In this document: positions 16,493-26,043 of the stretch, piece after piece
Layout: each line of letters begins with the position of its first letter
Position numbering within the stretch: the stretch's first letter is position 1
Origin: an uncultured Leucobacter sp.
GTDB lineage: Bacteria > Actinomycetota > Actinomycetes > Actinomycetales > Microbacteriaceae
Reading direction: 5' to 3'
Assembly: GCA_937967375.1 (NCBI GenBank)
Contig: CALCJF010000057.1
Location: 1-64,000 of the forward strand
DNA: 64,000 nucleotides
Program-made: the position numbers and the translations under genes
Notes under the pieces: generated by a model
Told to the model about the DNA's origin: nothing
Seen by the model: the letters and a program-made list of their open reading frames with translations, nothing else
The model's database searches: none

Positions 16493-17707
16493 CTACGCTT
16501 CGATACGTTCGATAATCGTGGCGACGCCCATGCCTGCACCGACGCAGAGGGTCGCAAGCCCGCGCTTCAGGTCGCGTCGTTCGAGCTCATCGAGCAGTGT
16601 GCCGAGGATCATCGCCCCCGTGGCTCCGAGCGGGTGCCCCATGGCGATCGCGCCGCCATTCACGTTGACCTTGTCGTCAGGAATGCCGAGATCCTTTTGC
16701 CACTTCATCACGACCGCCGCGAACGCTTCGTTGAGCTCGAACAGATCGATATCAGAAACCTTAAGACCGGCGCGATGGAGCGCCTTCATGGTCGCCGGGG
16801 TCGGCCCGGTCAGCATGATCGTCGGTTCAGAGCCGATGACGGCGGTAGACACGATTCTCGCGCGCGGGCACAGCCCGGCTGCCTCACCCGCGGCTTTCGT
16901 GCCGATCAGCAGCAGCGCGGCGCCATCTACGATGCCCGATGAATTGCCTGGGCCGTGCACGTGGTTGATGCGCTCGACCGAGTGGTACTTCTGCAGCGCG
17001 ACCGCGTCGAAGCCTGCCTGTTCACCCATGACCGCGAAGCTGGCGGGAAGCGCGCCGAGCGACTCAACGGTCGAGTCTGGCCTGCGATGCTCGTCGTGAT
17101 CGAGCAGCACTACTCCATTCATGTCGCGCACCGGCACGATAGAACCGTCGAAGCGGCCCTCGGCCCAGGCGGTCTCAGCTCGCTGCTGCGATCGCATCGC
17201 GAAGGCGTCGACGTCCCTTCTGCTGAATCCCTCGATCGTGGCGATCAAATCGGCGCCGATGCCCTGCGGCACGAAGTACTGGTCGTAGCCGGTCGCGGGG
17301 TCTTGAAAGTATGCGCCCCCGTCGCTGCCGATCGGCACCCGACTCATCGACTCCACGCCACCCGCAAGCACCCAGTGCTCGTAGCCAGACGCTACCTTCT
17401 GCGCCGCCAGGTTCACGGCTTCGAGCCCAGAGGCGCAGAAACGATTCACCTGCACGCCAGCGACCGACTCAGGCAGACCCGAGACCAGCGACGCAGCGCG
17501 AGCGATATCGCCACCCTGCTCGCCCACAGGCGAGACTACGCCCAGCACGACATCATCGATGAGCGTGGGATCCAGCCCGGGATTTCGCTCAAGAATCGCG
17601 TCGATCACCGTGACCGCGAGATCGATCGGCTTGGTGCCGTGCAACGCCCCGCCCCGATTCTTGCCCCGCGGTGTGCGCACGGCATCGTAGATGTACGCGT
17701 CGGTCAT
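16493..17707 (-). CDS. fadA: Acetyl-CoA C-acyltransferase (thiolase)
   Basis: A 404-residue thiolase that cleaves 3-ketoacyl-CoA with CoA to acetyl-CoA and a shortened acyl-CoA, the last step of beta-oxidation. The nucleophile is in NRFCASGLEA (Cys 91), the catalytic His in GGAIAMGHPLGATGA, and the second Cys in LCVGAGMG near the C-terminus. The second of two ATGs is chosen because AGGAG lies seven bases before it. First gene of the fadA-fadB operon; together they act on the same acyl-CoA pool in the cytoplasm. Confidence 0.93.
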   Translation of the reverse strand: MTDAYIYDAVRTPRGKNRGGALHGTKPIDLAVTVIDAILERNPGLDPTLIDDVVLGVVSPVGEQGGDIARAASLVSGLPESVAGVQVNRFCASGLEAVNLAAQKVASGYEHWVLAGGVESMSRVPIGSDGGAYFQDPATGYDQYFVPQGIGADLIATIEGFSRRDVDAFAMRSQQRAETAWAEGRFDGSIVPVRDMNGVVLLDHDEHRRPDSTVESLGALPASFAVMGEQAGFDAVALQKYHSVERINHVHGPGNSSGIVDGAALLLIGTKAAGEAAGLCPRARIVSTAVIGSEPTIMLTGPTPATMKALHRAGLKVSDIDLFELNEAFAAVVMKWQKDLGIPDDKVNVNGGAIAMGHPLGATGAMILGTLLDELERRDLKRGLATLCVGAGMGVATIIERIEA

Positions 17708-17830
17708 GAGCATGCTCCTTCGGCCGTTGCCCCGCGATCAGTGACCACGGTGTCCAATCTCAATTATGTAGCAGTAACCGAGGTTCGTGGCGAGGATCTC
17801 GGCCGCGAACGCGCGGCCGAGGCCGCCTGA

Positions 17831-18757
17831 TCAGTAGGGAATGCCGAGGGCCAGGTAGACCTCGAACTCGACGTCTTTCGGTAGCTTCAGCGTCTTCGGA
17901 GTCTTCTTTTGCCCCAAAGGTTCGAGGATGCAATCGGCTTCGAAGGCTCCCTCAGCTGGAATATCTGGGATGGCCCGGCAGGCAGCGACAAGCTGATCAC
18001 CATCGAAAGCCGCGATGAAGAAGTCGGGGTACTCGGGCGTCGCGCTGAGCGTTGCCGTGAAGTTTCCGAGCACATACCCCGACTCTTCATCCATGCCAAG
18101 GTCATCAATCTTGATGCCACCAGTGATCACAGGTTCTACGAATTCAATCGATGTCTGTTCGAGCACCAGCCTTTCGGCCTTTGCGAACTCTTCGTCGATC
18201 ACGCCGTAGTACATCGAGGTCTGACCGGGCAAAAGATAGACGTTTGATGGGGTGCGTGCGATCACGCGGTTTTCTTTGTCGTATGCGGTGAAGTCGAAGA
18301 ATGCTGTGGCCGCCTGCGTCTCGTTCTCGTTCTTCACTGTGGCGTAGAGCCCGCTATAGTTTGAGCCCTCTGAGTTGCCGGCGCCAAACGAAGCAAACTT
18401 GAGGTCAGACACCACCTCGAGAGGCACTCCGCCGAGAAGAAACTCGCCGGACTTGGCGTTGTCGCCCTTTCCGTCGGTTTCACCTTCAGCTTGCCCGGTG
18501 GGTTTCTGCTCGGTCTGTGATGGCGCACTGCGGGTCGAGAAGAGCCAGACAGTTGTTCCAGCGAACACGATTGTGGTGAGCAGCAGCACACCGCTCAGAA
18601 TGCTGAGCGCCAGCAGCAGCCCACTCTTTGGCCGGGCGCCGGGCTGGGTATGCGCAGAGCCCGGTTGCTGCGCATACGGCGGCGCAACCTGCTGTGGCGT
18701 CATGTGCTGTTGCTGCTGAGGCTGCGAGTAGCCTCCGTCGAAATCCCCGTTCGACAT
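17831..18757 (-). CDS. Gln/Pro-rich single-pass membrane protein, unknown function
   Basis: A 308-residue protein. Residues 1-45 are rich in Gln and Pro. One membrane helix spans about 46-72 and a charged linker 75-105. An extracytoplasmic domain of about 200 residues then follows, with a beta-rich pattern (SGLYATVKNENETQAATAFF, VLGNFTATLSATPEYPDFFI) like FxLYD-type domains that mediate envelope binding. Two Cys near residues 258 and 274 could form a disulphide. It stands alone between fadA and the tRNA-Ile terminator. No family is certain. Confidence 0.75.
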   Translation of the reverse strand: MSNGDFDGGYSQPQQQQHMTPQQVAPPYAQQPGSAHTQPGARPKSGLLLALSILSGVLLLTTIVFAGTTVWLFSTRSAPSQTEQKPTGQAEGETDGKGDNAKSGEFLLGGVPLEVVSDLKFASFGAGNSEGSNYSGLYATVKNENETQAATAFFDFTAYDKENRVIARTPSNVYLLPGQTSMYYGVIDEEFAKAERLVLEQTSIEFVEPVITGGIKIDDLGMDEESGYVLGNFTATLSATPEYPDFFIAAFDGDQLVAACRAIPDIPAEGAFEADCILEPLGQKKTPKTLKLPKDVEFEVYLALGIPY

Positions 18758-18883
18758 GTATGCCCCTGACTGTCATGCGTCGCTGCCCCGCTGCCCACGA
18801 ACGCGGTTATGCCATCAGACTATCGACACGAAATGAAATTTGGGAGGCAAGCTCTGCCCGATCTTCCTGAGGCAAGAAACGAG

Positions 18884-18913
18884 AAGAGGCGGCCGATTTC
18901 TCGACCGCCTCTT
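18884..18913 (-). terminator. Hairpin terminator after tRNA-Ile
   Basis: AAGAGGCGG (18884-18892) pairs with CCGCCTCTT (18905-18913) around a 12-base loop, 11 bases past the tRNA 3' end. On the minus strand it is followed by a T-rich CTCGTTTCTT. Confidence 0.6.
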
Positions 18914-18924
18914 GCAATATGCGG

Positions 18925-18998
18925 TGGGGCTACCAGGACTTGAACCTGGGACCTCTTCATTATCAGTGAAGCGCTCTAACCACCTGAGCTATAGCCCC
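18925..18998 (-). tRNA. tRNA-Ile (anticodon GAT)
   Basis: A 74-base cloverleaf on the minus strand: acceptor GGGGCTA paired with TAGCCCC, anticodon stem CTTCA/TGAAG around CTGATAA (anticodon GAT), T arm CCAGG/CCTGG. It follows the DUF3566 gene, its usual place downstream of gyrA in Micrococcales. Confidence 0.95.
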
Positions 18999-19074
18999 TT
19001 GACCAAGAAATGACTCTACCGGAAATCGCGCGAAAACCGAAATCGACCTCGCGCGATCCCCGAAAAAGTAACTC

Positions 19075-19482
19075 TTAGTTGCTAGTGAATCCCAGCTGGA
19101 ACCCGCCGAGCACGCGCACGAGTAGGTTGTAGATGAGGGCACCAACCGCACCGAATGCGGTGCCGACAATCATGTTCAGCACCCCGACCACCACGGCGAA
19201 GGTAAAGACCGTGCCGTAGTTGAGCAACTCAAGCAGGTTGATCTGGTCGCCCACAATGTCCATCATGAGTTCGTTCAATTTCGCGAGCACGCCGGTCGAG
19301 AGCAGCACCGTGTAGATCAACATCATTGTCACGACACCGACGACGACCGCGCACAGCGAGACCAAGAACGAGAACTTCACCGACGACCAGAAGTCGATGT
19401 AGACGAGCTTCAGGCGTACCTGCTTAGCAGGCGCTTTCTTGCGTGTCTTCTTCGCAAGCTTGTCGGCGACTGTGTTACTCAT
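19075..19482 (-). CDS. DUF3566 domain membrane protein
   Basis: A 135-residue membrane protein found after gyrA in many actinobacteria; its function is unknown. A Lys-rich cytoplasmic N-terminus (residues 8-22) leads into the family start RLKLVYIDFWSSVKFSF. A first membrane helix (30-60) is followed by a linker ending in QINLLELLNYGTVF and a second hydrophobic stretch with the Gly-rich FGAVGALIYNLLVRVLGGFQ end. Its ATG overlaps the gyrA stop by eight bases, so the two are translationally coupled. Confidence 0.88.
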   Translation of the reverse strand: MSNTVADKLAKKTRKKAPAKQVRLKLVYIDFWSSVKFSFLVSLCAVVVGVVTMMLIYTVLLSTGVLAKLNELMMDIVGDQINLLELLNYGTVFTFAVVVGVLNMIVGTAFGAVGALIYNLLVRVLGGFQLGFTSN

Positions 19483-22036
19483 TCAGGGTTTCCTTGCTCT
19501 CTGTCTGGGGATCTTCGGTGGGCTGTTGCTCACCGCTCCCCTCGATGCCCTCGGCATCCTCGGCTGCGCCGTCCTCAAGACCACGCTCCGCGTTTCGTGC
19601 GATGCCAATAATACGATCCCCCTCTGGGAATCTCGCAAATACCACACCCATGGTATTACGGCCCTTTGCTGGAACCTCGTCCACGCGTGAGCGAACGACC
19701 TTGCCGCTTGCGAGCACGACGAGCACCTCGTCGGTGTCGTCGACAATGAATCCGCCAACGAGATCGCCGCGTGCCTCATCGAGCTTCGCGACCTTGATGC
19801 CGTAGCCACCACGGTTCTGCACTCGGTATTCGTCGACCGCGGTGCGCTTCGCGTAGCCGCCCTCGGTCACAATAAAGACGTAGCCGCCCTCGGTGATCGT
19901 TGATGCCGCGAGTAGTGCATCTCCGTCACGGAAGTTCATACCGCGCACACCGCTCGTTGACCTGCCCATTGGGCGAAGTGCCTGATCAGAGGCAGTAAAT
20001 CGTACTGACATTCCCTGGCGAGAGATGAGCAGCACGTCGTCACTCGAGTCTGCGATCAACGCAGAAACGAGCTCGTCGCGATCACGCAGCTTGATGGCAA
20101 TGATGCCGCCGGTACGGTTCGTGTCGTACTCGGTGAGTGCCGTCTTCTTGACGAGGCCGTCGCGGGTTGCGAGCAGCAGGAAGCGCTCATCGAACTCGCG
20201 CAGGTCGAGCACCTGGGTCACCGCCTCGTCCGGAGCCAGCGCGAGCAAGTTCGCCAAGTGCTGACCCTTCGCGTCACGGCCGCCCTCGGGAATCTCGTAG
20301 GTTTTCGCACGGTAGACGCGACCGGTGTTCGTAAAGAACAGCAGCCAGTGGTGCGTTGTCGTGACAAAGAAATGCTCGACGATGTCGTCGGCTCGCAACT
20401 GCGCGCCCTTCACACCCTTGCCGCCTCGGTGCTGCGACCGATAGTTGTCGATGCGCGTGCGCTTGACATACCCACCGCGGGTGATCGTCACGACCATTTC
20501 CTCTTCGGGGATCAGGTCTTCGATCGACATGTCGCCGTCGTAACCGTGCATAATCGTGCTGCGACGCTCGTCGCCGAACTTCGCCACAAGCTCTCCGAGT
20601 TCGGAGATCACGATTGCGCGCTGTTCGGTGGGCGAGGCCAGAATACCTTCGTACTCCTTGATCTGCGCCTCGAGTTTTGCCGCGTAGTCGAGAATCTTCT
20701 GACGCTCCATGGCTGCGAGGCGACGAAGTTGCAATCCGAGGATCGCGTCAGCCTGCAGCTGATCCACATCGAGCAGGGCGATCAAACCTTCGCGTGCCTC
20801 ATCGACCGTCGGTGAACGGCGAATCAGCGCGATGACCTCGTCGAGCGCGTCGAGCGCTTTCAGATAGCCGCGCTGAATGTGCGCCTCTGCCTCGGCCTTT
20901 TTAAGACGGTATTCGGTGCGGCGAACGATGACGTCGATCTGGTGCTTCGTCCAATTGGTGATGAACCCGTCGAGCGAGAGCGTGCGCGGCACGCCGTCGA
21001 CGATCGCGAGCATGTTCGCACCGAAGTTCTCTTGCAGCTGGGTGTGCTTGTAGAGGTTGTTCAGCACAACCTTCGCGATCGCATCGCGCTTGAGCACGAT
21101 GACGAGGCGCTGACCGGTGCGGCCGCTGGTCTCGTCGCGAATGTCTGCGATGCCCTGAATCTTGCCGTCTTTGACAAGCTCAGCAATCTTCACGGCGAGG
21201 TTGTCTGGGTTCACCTGATACGGCAGCTCGGTGACCACGAGGCAGGTGCGACCCTGAATCTCCTCGATGTTCACCACAGCGCGCATCGTGATCGAGCCGC
21301 GGCCAGTGCGGTACGCGTCACGAATGCCCTTCGTACCGAGGATCTGCGCTCCGGTTGGGAAGTCAGGGCCCTTGACGCGCTCCATCAGCGCTTCAAGCAG
21401 CTCCTCTTTTGTGGCTTCGGGGTGCTCAAGGTGCCAAGTCGCCGCCTCGGCGACCTCACGCAGGTTGTGAGGGGGGATGTTTGTCGCCATGCCCACCGCG
21501 ATACCGACAGAGCCATTGACGAGCAAGTTCGGGAATCGAGCGGTGAGTACCGTCGGTTCTTGCGTGCGACCGTCGTAGTTGTCTTGAAAGTCGACGGTGT
21601 CTTCATCGATGTCGCGCACCATTTCCATGGCAAGCGGCGACATTTTGGTCTCAGTGTAACGGTGAGCTGCCGCACCGTCGTTTCCTGGTGAGCCGAAGTT
21701 GCCCTGGCCGAGCGCGAGCGGATAGCGCATCGCCCAGGGTTGCACGAGGCGCACCAAGGAGTCGTAGACCGCGCTGTCACCGTGCGGGTGAAACTGGCCC
21801 ATGACGTCACCGATGACGCGTGTGCACTTGGAGAATGCCTTGTCTGGGCGGTAGCCGCCGTCGTACATCGTGTAGATCACGCGTCGGTGCACGGGCTTCA
21901 GCCCGTCACGAACGTCGGGCAGTGCACGACCCACGATCACGCTCATCGCGTAGTCGAGGTATGACCTCTGCATCTCGACCTGCAGGTCGACCTGATCTAT
22001 CTTGCCGTGAGTGGCAAAGTCGTTCTGATCTGCCAT
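19475..22036 (-). CDS. gyrA: DNA gyrase subunit A
   Basis: The 853-residue breakage-reunion subunit of gyrase, which with GyrB introduces negative supercoils using ATP. The catalytic Tyr is in AAHRYTE (Tyr 127). The quinolone-determining region reads HPHGDSAVYD with the Ser and Asp of sensitive enzymes. The C-terminal DNA-wrapping domain has the GyrA box QHRGGKGVKG and six blade-like repeats. The ATG at 22036, preceded by AGAAGAG, is preferred; an in-frame TTG at 22072 would overlap gyrB and add twelve poorly conserved residues. It lies in the gyrB-gyrA-DUF3566 operon. Confidence 0.97.
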   Translation of the reverse strand: MADQNDFATHGKIDQVDLQVEMQRSYLDYAMSVIVGRALPDVRDGLKPVHRRVIYTMYDGGYRPDKAFSKCTRVIGDVMGQFHPHGDSAVYDSLVRLVQPWAMRYPLALGQGNFGSPGNDGAAAHRYTETKMSPLAMEMVRDIDEDTVDFQDNYDGRTQEPTVLTARFPNLLVNGSVGIAVGMATNIPPHNLREVAEAATWHLEHPEATKEELLEALMERVKGPDFPTGAQILGTKGIRDAYRTGRGSITMRAVVNIEEIQGRTCLVVTELPYQVNPDNLAVKIAELVKDGKIQGIADIRDETSGRTGQRLVIVLKRDAIAKVVLNNLYKHTQLQENFGANMLAIVDGVPRTLSLDGFITNWTKHQIDVIVRRTEYRLKKAEAEAHIQRGYLKALDALDEVIALIRRSPTVDEAREGLIALLDVDQLQADAILGLQLRRLAAMERQKILDYAAKLEAQIKEYEGILASPTEQRAIVISELGELVAKFGDERRSTIMHGYDGDMSIEDLIPEEEMVVTITRGGYVKRTRIDNYRSQHRGGKGVKGAQLRADDIVEHFFVTTTHHWLLFFTNTGRVYRAKTYEIPEGGRDAKGQHLANLLALAPDEAVTQVLDLREFDERFLLLATRDGLVKKTALTEYDTNRTGGIIAIKLRDRDELVSALIADSSDDVLLISRQGMSVRFTASDQALRPMGRSTSGVRGMNFRDGDALLAASTITEGGYVFIVTEGGYAKRTAVDEYRVQNRGGYGIKVAKLDEARGDLVGGFIVDDTDEVLVVLASGKVVRSRVDEVPAKGRNTMGVVFARFPEGDRIIGIARNAERGLEDGAAEDAEGIEGSGEQQPTEDPQTESKETLNE

Positions 22037-22061
22037 TTCGTTCTCTTCTGGGGTCTGATTC

Positions 22062-24059
22062 TCAGATGTCAAGGAAACGCACGTCCTTCGCGTTCTGCTG
22101 GATGAAGTTTCGGCGGGCCTCTACGTCTTCGCCCATGAGGGTCGCGAACACTTCATCGGCGACTGCTGCGTCATCCATGGTGATCTGTCGCAGCGTGCGG
22201 GTTTCGGGGCTCATTGTCGTTTCCCAGAGCTCTTCGTAGTTCATCTCACCGAGGCCCTTGTAGCGCTGCACGCCGCTTTCTTTCTGCAGCCGCTTGCTTG
22301 CCTGTGCGCCGGCTTCGAGAAGTGCGTCACGCTCGGCGTCGTTATATGCGTACTCGTGATCTGCGTTTGTCCACTTGATGCGGTAGAGCGGCGGCTGCGC
22401 AAGGTAGACGTAGCCGAGGTCGATGAGCGGCCGCATGTATCGGAAGAGCAACGTGAGCAGAAGGGTCGTGATGTGCTGACCGTCAACATCGGCGTCGGCC
22501 ATCAAAACGATCTTGTGGTATCTGGACTTCTCGGGGTCAAAGTCTTCGCCAATGCCGGCGCCGAAGGCTGTGATCATTGCCTGTACTTCGGTGTTGCTGA
22601 GGGCGCGGTCGAGGCGCGCCTTTTCAACATTCAGAATCTTGCCGCGAAGCGGCAGAATAGCCTGCGTTTCGGGGTTTCGACCCTGCACCGCTGAGCCGCC
22701 TGCCGAGTCGCCCTCGACGATGAAGATCTCAGAGATTGACGGATCTTTCGAAGAGCAGTCCTTCAGTTTGCCCGGCATGCCGCCGGACTCGAGCAGGCCC
22801 TTACGGCGCGCAGTCTCACGCGCCTTCCTCGCGGCGAGTCGAGCTGTGGCAGCCTGAATCGCCTTACGAATGATCTCTTTTGCCGAGTTCGGGTTTCGCT
22901 CGAACCAATCGCCGAGCTGGTCTCCGACGACCTTCTGCACGAAAGCCTTCGCCTCGGTGTTGCCGAGCTTCGTCTTGGTTTGACCCTCGAACTGCGGCTC
23001 GCCCAGCTTGACCGAGATCACTGCGGTCAGACCCTCACGAACGTCATCACCCGAAAGATTCTCGTCTTTGTCGCGAAGAATGTTCTTTTCACGGGCGTAC
23101 TTGTTCACCAGCGTCGTCAGCGCGGCTCTAAACCCCTCTTCGTGGGTGCCGCCCTCGTGTGTATTGATTGTGTTTGCGTAGGTGTGCACACTCTCGGTGT
23201 ATGCGGTCGTCCACTGCATCGCGATCTCGGCCGAGATGAGGCGATCGGTGTCTTCCGACTCAAACGAGATGATCTCTTCGTTCACGATTTCGGCGCGCTT
23301 CGCTGAGTTCAGGTAGTGAACGTAGTCCTCAATGCCTTTTTCATACATGAACTCATCGCTGCGAGGCTCGGGCGATACGAGTTCGCCCTCCTCATTCTCG
23401 ACGGGTTCCTGCGGTCGAAGATCGGTGAGCTTGATGCGCAAACCCTTGTTGAGAAAGGCCATCTGCTGAAAACGTGTGCGCAGTGTTTCGTAATCGAACT
23501 CGATGGTCTCGAAGATCTCTGCGCTCGGCCAGAAGGTGATGGTGGTGCCGGTCTCTTCGCTCGGCGCTCCCTGGGCTAGCGGAGCGTCCGGCACTCCCCC
23601 GGTAAACGACATGTTCCACGTGAAACCTTGACGCTTCACTTCGACGGCGAAACGGGTTGAAAGTGCGTTCACCACAGAAGAACCCACGCCGTGCAGGCCA
23701 CCGGAGACCGCATAGCCGCCACCGCCGAACTTGCCGCCGGCGTGCAGCACCGTCAACACAACCTCGACCGTCGACTTTGACGGGTCAGACGAGTGTGGGT
23801 CAACGGGAATGCCACGCCCGTCGTCGATGACGCGAATGGCTCCGTCTTCAAGAATTGTGACATCGATGATGTCGCAGTGACCTGCGAGCGCCTCGTCCAC
23901 AGAGTTGTCAACGATCTCGTACACTAGGTGATGCAGGCCCCTCGGCCCAGTCGACCCGATATACATGCCCGGCCGCTTGCGAACCGCTTCGAGACCCTCA
24001 AGTACCTGGATCGCTCCGGCACCGTATTCCTCGGCATTCGCCGCCTGTTCTGAAGTCAT
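22062..24059 (-). CDS. gyrB: DNA gyrase subunit B
   Basis: The 665-residue ATPase subunit of gyrase. The GHKL ATP site shows EIVDNSVDEALAG, DDGRGIPVD and GGLHGVGSSVVNALS. The TOPRIM domain contains VEGDSAGGSA, and PLRGKILNVEKARLD is the family signature. Length is normal and no intein or insertion is seen. A 25-base gap or small overlap separates it from gyrA, depending on the gyrA start. A parS-like site lies inside the gene (23612-23627). Confidence 0.97.
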   Translation of the reverse strand: MTSEQAANAEEYGAGAIQVLEGLEAVRKRPGMYIGSTGPRGLHHLVYEIVDNSVDEALAGHCDIIDVTILEDGAIRVIDDGRGIPVDPHSSDPSKSTVEVVLTVLHAGGKFGGGGYAVSGGLHGVGSSVVNALSTRFAVEVKRQGFTWNMSFTGGVPDAPLAQGAPSEETGTTITFWPSAEIFETIEFDYETLRTRFQQMAFLNKGLRIKLTDLRPQEPVENEEGELVSPEPRSDEFMYEKGIEDYVHYLNSAKRAEIVNEEIISFESEDTDRLISAEIAMQWTTAYTESVHTYANTINTHEGGTHEEGFRAALTTLVNKYAREKNILRDKDENLSGDDVREGLTAVISVKLGEPQFEGQTKTKLGNTEAKAFVQKVVGDQLGDWFERNPNSAKEIIRKAIQAATARLAARKARETARRKGLLESGGMPGKLKDCSSKDPSISEIFIVEGDSAGGSAVQGRNPETQAILPLRGKILNVEKARLDRALSNTEVQAMITAFGAGIGEDFDPEKSRYHKIVLMADADVDGQHITTLLLTLLFRYMRPLIDLGYVYLAQPPLYRIKWTNADHEYAYNDAERDALLEAGAQASKRLQKESGVQRYKGLGEMNYEELWETTMSPETRTLRQITMDDAAVADEVFATLMGEDVEARRNFIQQNAKDVRFLDI
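23612..23627. promoter_or_regulatory. Degenerate parS-like site within gyrB
   Basis: TGTTCCACGTGAAACC differs from the parS consensus at two positions while keeping the central CACGTGAAAC. It may be a weak ParB site. Confidence 0.45.
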
Positions 24060-24136
24060 TCGCTAATGTATCTCTCTGCTGTGCGATTTCGCGAGTCTGC
24101 AATCTCACGGCATATTTCTACGCCGAGCACTTCCGC

Positions 24137-24165
24137 ACCCTAGCCTATCAACCCTGACCCGTGAA
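24137..24165 (-). promoter_or_regulatory. Candidate gyrB promoter
   Basis: On the minus strand TTCACG (24160-24165) and TAGGGT (24137-24142) are separated by 17 bases, within the 294-base gap upstream of gyrB. Matches to consensus are partial. The rest of that gap holds no gene that I can see. Confidence 0.4.
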
Positions 24166-24353
24166 ATGGCCCTTACGCGGCGAATCAGAGGCTATTTTTG
24201 AGCGGGATCGACCCCTTCGCATGGCTTTCGGGTGAGAAAAGGGTTCCGGTCGTCTTTCTTGGGGTTCCGTAGCACGCATCGAGAGGCCCTTTTCCATCGC
24301 ACACCGGCAATTTCGCTCGCCACTTCGACCCCCTAATCAGCGAGGAACCCGAC

Positions 24354-24854
24354 CTACCCGTAGGTGTCCCTGGGGCCTCGACCCTGAATCACACGAGAGC
24401 CGTGCCTCCAGCTCGGAGCCCCGGGAGCAAGAAATCGCAGATCTTCGATGCCCGCTTCAGGGTAGAGCTCAACGATGCGAGTCAGCACTTCTGCGCGCAT
24501 GCGTCTCAACTCAGTCGCCCACGCGGTCGAATCACACTGCACGATCAGCAGCCCGTCGCGCAGCTCAACCACCTGGGTATGGGGCGCGGTGGTCTCACCA
24601 ACGAGCTCAGCCCAGTCAGCGATGACTTTTGCCTGCTCGAGTTCTGCCGTCCAGCCCATGTCTTCTGTGGCAAGAGCGAGCACAGATCCGAGCGTCTTCG
24701 GCTCGCGACCAGGCGAAAAAGGAAGCCCGCCTGGTTCGCGCTTGACTCTTCTTGCGCCGCGACGCCTAAGTGGAAGACCCTTCCAGAGAGCTTTTGCTTG
24801 CAGATATGCGTCGCTCGCGAAAGTGTTCTCTCGATCAGACACGAGTACTCGCAT
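24354..24854 (-). CDS. dciA: DUF721 protein, DciA-type helicase loader
   Basis: A 166-residue protein. Its C-terminal half (TLGSVLALATEDMGWTAELE, then VIADWAELVGETTAPHTQ, then LLIVQCDSTAWATELRRM) is the DUF721/DciA domain. In bacteria lacking DnaC or DnaI, DciA loads the DnaB helicase at the origin. The N-terminal 50 residues are basic and probably disordered. Position between recF and gyrB is the standard actinobacterial one. The ATG overlaps recF by 20 bases; a GTG at 24842 with an eight-base overlap is an alternative start. Confidence 0.85.
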   Translation of the reverse strand: MRVLVSDRENTFASDAYLQAKALWKGLPLRRRGARRVKREPGGLPFSPGREPKTLGSVLALATEDMGWTAELEQAKVIADWAELVGETTAPHTQVVELRDGLLIVQCDSTAWATELRRMRAEVLTRIVELYPEAGIEDLRFLAPGAPSWRHGSRVIQGRGPRDTYG

Positions 24855-26031
24855 CCTCTACATCGTCGCCAAGCACAGTACCGGCCTCGATACGAACTCG
24901 ATGCCACTGACCCTCCGGCACATCCCGCTCGACAGCCGCAGTCACGATGACTTGCTCAAATCCGGCCACCTCGGCCATGAGCGCAGCCCGGCGCCGAGCA
25001 TCAAGCTCGGCAAACACGTCATCGAGAATGATCACTGGGTCACCAGATGGAGACTCTTCGCGAAGAAGCTTCGCAACACTCAGTCTCAGCGCAAGAGCGA
25101 ACGACCACGACTCGCCGTGACTCGCGTACCCCTTTACGGGGAGGCTATTCAATTCGAACAGCACATCGTCGCGATGTGGCCCAACGAGCGTTACTCCGCG
25201 ATCGAGCTCCTGGCGGCGCACACCGGCAAGCGCCTCGCGAAACTGATCAGTGAGTGTTTCACGTGAAACATGTGCCTCGGATCTCGGTGAGGCCTGCTGT
25301 GTTTCACGTGAAACACCTTGCTTCTCGATGTTCTGGGTTACGGATTCGATCAATGAAAGCCTGGGATGATGGTCATGCTCGACAATCGACGCGTATCCCT
25401 TCGCCAGCGGGTCGCCTAGGGCGCGGATGAGGGATCTCCTGGCATCCATGATGCGCACACCAAGCTCAACCAGTTGGTCATCCCAAACCGCGAGTGTCGC
25501 TTCAACCGCGCCAGAACCCGAACTAAACCGAGCAGACTTGAGTAAGGTCGTACGCTGTCGCACCACCCGGTCGTAGTCCGAAAGCACTCCGGCGAACACT
25601 GGATTTCGCGCAGCCACCGCCTCGTCGAGAAACCGCCGCCTCGTCGAAGGGTCCCCCTTAACGAGTGCAAGATCCTCAGGGGCAAAGACGACACAGCTGA
25701 ACCAGCGCGTCAGTTCTCGCGGGCGAATTGCGTTCTTATTTATCTGAGCCCGGTTCGCCTTGTCTTTATTGAGTTGCATCTCGAGCAGCACGTCGCGGTC
25801 GTCTACCGCGACTTTCATGCGGGCAACAGCAGTTTTTGACCCTGCCCGCATCATGGCGGCGTCGCCGGTGACCCTGTGAGAACTCAGGCTCGCAAAGTAG
25901 GCAATCGCCTCGACGAGGTTCGTCTTGCCCTGCCCATTTCTTCCAACAATGAGGTTCGGGCCGGCCTTGAATGGAACCTCGGCGACCTCGTAGTTACGAA
26001 ACTCGCTGAGGGAAAGATGCGTCACACGCAT
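24835..26031 (-). CDS. recF: DNA replication/repair protein RecF
   Basis: A 398-residue SMC-like ATPase that helps RecO and RecR load RecA on gapped DNA. Walker A is GRNGQGKT (residues 30-37) within LIVGRNGQGKTNLVEAI. Walker B/signature is VIILDDVFAELDARRRAALM near residue 335. A segment around residues 240-260 (EKQGVSRETQQASP, then AHVSRETLTDQF) is less conserved; it is encoded by DNA containing two perfect parS sites, so the protein carries two VSRET peptides as a by-product. It overlaps dciA downstream and starts 12 bases after dnaN. Confidence 0.95.
   Translation of the reverse strand: MRVTHLSLSEFRNYEVAEVPFKAGPNLIVGRNGQGKTNLVEAIAYFASLSSHRVTGDAAMMRAGSKTAVARMKVAVDDRDVLLEMQLNKDKANRAQINKNAIRPRELTRWFSCVVFAPEDLALVKGDPSTRRRFLDEAVAARNPVFAGVLSDYDRVVRQRTTLLKSARFSSGSGAVEATLAVWDDQLVELGVRIMDARRSLIRALGDPLAKGYASIVEHDHHPRLSLIESVTQNIEKQGVSRETQQASPRSEAHVSRETLTDQFREALAGVRRQELDRGVTLVGPHRDDVLFELNSLPVKGYASHGESWSFALALRLSVAKLLREESPSGDPVIILDDVFAELDARRRAALMAEVAGFEQVIVTAAVERDVPEGQWHRVRIEAGTVLGDDVEDASTRV
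25255..25270. promoter_or_regulatory. parS: parS site (perfect consensus) in recF
   Basis: TGTTTCACGTGAAACA, identical to the bacterial parS consensus bound by ParB. About 2.2 kb from oriC. Confidence 0.92.
25300..25315. promoter_or_regulatory. parS: parS site (perfect consensus) in recF
   Basis: A second exact TGTTTCACGTGAAACA, 45 bases from the previous one, so two ParB loading sites sit side by side within the coding sequence. Confidence 0.92.
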
Positions 26032-26043
26032 CGCGGCTCTCCC

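Noticed and set aside
22037..22072. TTG at 22072 as the gyrA start
   Set aside because: It would overlap gyrB by 11 bases and add a variable N-terminus; the ATG at 22036 has a purine-rich ribosome site and fits family length.
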